From Sphingomonas sp. CCH9-E2 (GTDB taxonomy: Bacteria > Pseudomonadota > Alphaproteobacteria > Sphingomonadales > Sphingomonadaceae): a stretch of DNA of 14,290 nucleotides. Of this stretch, positions 12,243 to 14,290 are shown in pieces. A program made the translations under genes and the position numbers. Positions within the stretch are counted from its first letter, which is position 1. The number at the start of each line of letters is the position of its first letter. Location: positions 1 through 14,290 of the forward strand of contig NZ_LSJM01000355.1 of the NCBI RefSeq assembly GCF_001557215.1, given 5' to 3'. The notes beneath the pieces are model-generated. The model made no database searches and was not told the origin of the DNA. It saw only the letters and a program-made list of their open reading frames with translations.

Positions 12243-13949
12243 ATGTCTCCCTTACATATCCGGCCGATCGCGCGGCGCCGTTTCGTCCAGGGGCTGGCGA
12301 TCGGCGGCGCGGTCGCCGGTTTCGCCCCGGCGCTTCTCGCGCGATCCGCACCAACCTTGCCCGCTGAGCTGAGCGGGACCGAGTTCGACCTCGAGATCGC
12401 CGAGCTGCCGGTCAACTTCACCGGCAAACGCCGTATCGCGACCGCCGTGAACGGCAGCGTGCCCGCGCCGGTCCTGCGCCTGCGCGAAGGCGACACGGTC
12501 ACGCTGCGCGTACGCAACGGCCTCAAGGAGATGTCGAGCATCCATTGGCACGGCATCATCGTGCCGGCGGAGATGGACGGCGTGCCCGGCATCAGCTTTG
12601 CCGGCATCGCGCCGGGCGAGACCTTCACCTATCGCTTCGAGGTCCGCCAGAGCGGAACCTACTGGTATCACGCTCACACGCTCGCCGAGCAGACGGGACT
12701 CTATGGAGCGATCATCGTGGAGCCAAAACAGGTGCCGACGGCGCGGGCGCCCGATCGCGACTATTGCATCGTGCTCAGCGACTGGTCGGACGAGCCGCCG
12801 TTGCAGATCTTCCTCAATCTCAAGAAGCAGAGCAGCTACTATAATTTTGCGCAGCCGACCGCCGGCGATTTCCTCAAGGATGTCGGCACCATGGGCTTGG
12901 GCAAGGCGCTCGAGCGGCGGCGGATGTGGAACAGCTCGCGGATGAACCCGACCGACTACAGCGATGTCTCTGCCGCGACCTACACCTATCTGATGAACGG
13001 CGCGCCGCCCGCCGGCAACTGGACCGGTATCGCCGCGCCCGGCGAGCGCGTGCGCCTGCGCTTCGTCGGCGCGGGGACGGCGACGTTCTTCGACGTGCGG
13101 ATCCCCGGGGTCGAGCTGACGGTCGTATCGACCGACGGGCAGCCGGTCGAGCCGGTCACGGTCGAGGAATTCCGGATCGGCCCGGGCGAGACCTACGACG
13201 TCGAGTTCACCATGCCCGAGGGCGGCGCCCGCACCATCTTCGCGCAGGCGATCGATCGGAGCGGCTATGCGCGTGGCACGATCGCACCGGCCCCGGGCAT
13301 GGCGGCAGCCGTGCCGCCGCTCGATGCCCGGACCTGGCTCGAGCCGGTCGACATGATGGGCGCGATGGCGACGATGGGCGCAATGGGAGGCGACGCGCAT
13401 GCCGGGCACGGCATGACCGAGATGCCGGCCAGGGCACGGCACGCCCGCACCGAATATGGCGCCAATACCGACATGCGCGTCGACTATCCGCGCACCAATC
13501 TGGACGATCCCGGCGCCGGGCTGCGCCGGCGCGGCTGGCGCGTGCTGACGCTGGCCGATTTGCGCACGCCGGGCGGCGATCCGGACCCGCGCGAGCCCGA
13601 GCGCGACATCGAGCTGCATCTGACGGGCAATATGGAACGGTTCATCTGGTCGCTCGACGGCATCAAGCTCAACGATTCCAGGCCGCTTCATTTCAGGCCG
13701 AACGAGCGGCTGCGCGTCACCTTCGTCAACGACACGATGATGGCGCATCCGATGCATCTGCACGGCATGTGGAGCGATGTCGAAGGCCCGGACGGCGCCT
13801 TCCAGGTCCGCAAGCATACGGTGGTGGTCCAGCCCGCCCAACGGGTGAGCTTCCGCGTCACCGCCGACGCCATGGGCCGATGGGCCTTCCATTGCCATCT
13901 GCTCTATCACATGGCGGCCGGCATGTTCCGGGAGGTGGTGGTCGCATGA
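12243..13949 (+). CDS. copA: CopA/PcoA-type multicopper oxidase
   Basis: This 568-residue periplasmic oxidase begins with a twin-arginine signal (ARRRFVQGLAIGG). The three cupredoxin domains carry all four copper motifs: HWHG (101-104), HAHT (143-146), HPMHLHG (502-508) and HCHLLYHMAAGM (550-561), which gives type 1 ligands C551, H556 and M561 and the trinuclear histidines. A Met/His-rich insert (about 370-394, MMGAMATMGAMGGDAHAGHGM) precedes the last domain and is typical of copper-resistance CopA/PcoA. It oxidises Cu(I) and binds extra copper in the periplasm. The start is the first ATG after adhP and has only a weak ribosome binding site. The end overlaps copB by four bases (ATGA), so translation is probably coupled. 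Confidence 0.95.
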   Translation: MSPLHIRPIARRRFVQGLAIGGAVAGFAPALLARSAPTLPAELSGTEFDLEIAELPVNFTGKRRIATAVNGSVPAPVLRLREGDTVTLRVRNGLKEMSSIHWHGIIVPAEMDGVPGISFAGIAPGETFTYRFEVRQSGTYWYHAHTLAEQTGLYGAIIVEPKQVPTARAPDRDYCIVLSDWSDEPPLQIFLNLKKQSSYYNFAQPTAGDFLKDVGTMGLGKALERRRMWNSSRMNPTDYSDVSAATYTYLMNGAPPAGNWTGIAAPGERVRLRFVGAGTATFFDVRIPGVELTVVSTDGQPVEPVTVEEFRIGPGETYDVEFTMPEGGARTIFAQAIDRSGYARGTIAPAPGMAAAVPPLDARTWLEPVDMMGAMATMGAMGGDAHAGHGMTEMPARARHARTEYGANTDMRVDYPRTNLDDPGAGLRRRGWRVLTLADLRTPGGDPDPREPERDIELHLTGNMERFIWSLDGIKLNDSRPLHFRPNERLRVTFVNDTMMAHPMHLHGMWSDVEGPDGAFQVRKHTVVVQPAQRVSFRVTADAMGRWAFHCHLLYHMAAGMFREVVVA

Positions 13950-14290
13950 TCCGGATTTTCCCCTCGCGCGGCATCGCTCTTGGCGCTGCCCTCTTCCTGG
14001 CGCCGGCGATCACGGCTCCCGCCCTCGCGCAGGATGCCTCGCCCCCGTCGCCCGCCGCCACCCCTGCCCAAACGGCCACTCCCGCTCAGCACACCCCTTC
14101 CGCGCAAGGCTCTCAGGACCATGCGGGCATGGACATGCCGGGCATGGATATGACCGACACGAAGGCGTCCGGTAACGGCGCCACGATGGACATGGGCTCG
14201 ATGCAGGGTGGCAAGGCCCCGCCGGACGCGCGCAACTCGGACGATTATGCCGACGGCTATCGCAACTCGACGCTGCCGGGCTATGAGATG
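13946..14290 (+). CDS. copB: CopB copper resistance protein (5' part only)
   Basis: The gene starts at the ATGA overlap with copA and runs off the window after 115 codons. The product has a signal peptide (MIRIFPSRGIALGAALFLA... ALA/QD, near residue 28), a Pro/Ala/Gln linker, Met/His-rich repeats (HAGMDMPGMDMTD, MDMGSMQGG) and then NSDDYADGYRNSTLPGYEM, which is the start of the conserved CopB/PcoB domain (DPxxYADG-like). CopB is an outer-membrane beta-barrel protein that acts with CopA in copper resistance. The C-terminal barrel lies outside the window. Confidence 0.85.
   Translation, partial: MIRIFPSRGIALGAALFLAPAITAPALAQDASPPSPAATPAQTATPAQHTPSAQGSQDHAGMDMPGMDMTDTKASGNGATMDMGSMQGGKAPPDARNSDDYADGYRNSTLPGYEM

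Noticed and set aside
9616..13910. Three long - strand open frames opposite aldehyde dehydrogenase, adhP and copA
   Set aside because: Each mirrors a well-conserved + strand enzyme with catalytic motifs; the antisense products have no recognisable motif and no ribosome binding site.
1..14290. CRISPR arrays, tRNA/rRNA genes, transposases or IS ends
   Set aside because: No regularly spaced repeats, tRNA-like cloverleafs, transposase motifs or terminal inverted repeats were seen on reading both strands by eye.

Overview
The window is a copper-handling region from a GC-rich alphaproteobacterium. The dense ATGA/TGATG overlaps, the copA-copB pair, the AcoD-type aldehyde dehydrogenase and the many small secreted Met/His-rich proteins suggest a sphingomonad. 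That assignment is inference from protein style and gene order; no rRNA or other marker is present. All intact genes lie on the + strand. One broken gene fragment lies on the - strand.

Layout. 1-491: 3' end of a thioredoxin-reductase-like flavoprotein. 492-926: non-coding, ending in the leader of a small secreted protein (927-1283). 1383-1414: a MerR-type promoter/operator just before a CueR-like regulator (1427-1852). 1903-6788: a compact run of seven genes: small lipoprotein, Met/His-rich lipoprotein, membrane-anchored FAD/[2Fe-2S] NAD(P)H reductase with a Met/His-rich extracytoplasmic part, five-helix membrane protein with two H-x13-H pairs (putative di-heme cytochrome b), heptaheme c-type cytochrome, DUF1622 membrane protein, and a Tat-exported Csp1-like Cys-rich copper storage protein. 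6935-7438 (-): a 5'-truncated HAD-IIB phosphomannomutase-like pseudogene. 7439-9400: three small secreted proteins (7904, 8517, 9065) separated by hairpin terminators; the last is a paralogue of the 927 gene. 9646-14290: aldehyde dehydrogenase, Zn alcohol dehydrogenase, CopA multicopper oxidase and the start of CopB, probably one operon.

How it may work together. The 2522-6788 genes look like a complete electron path from cytosolic NAD(P)H through FAD, [2Fe-2S] and two b hemes to seven periplasmic c hemes. It is encoded beside Cu-binding lipoproteins and a Cu(I) store. I infer a possible periplasmic copper-reducing or copper-redox system; I know of no characterised system with this exact make-up. 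CopA/CopB would handle periplasmic Cu(I) oxidation and sequestration. Two MerR-type operators (1383, 8346) and four copies of a CGnAAnttACGTATAC-like element (808, 7779, 8408, 9571) suggest that scattered genes share regulation.
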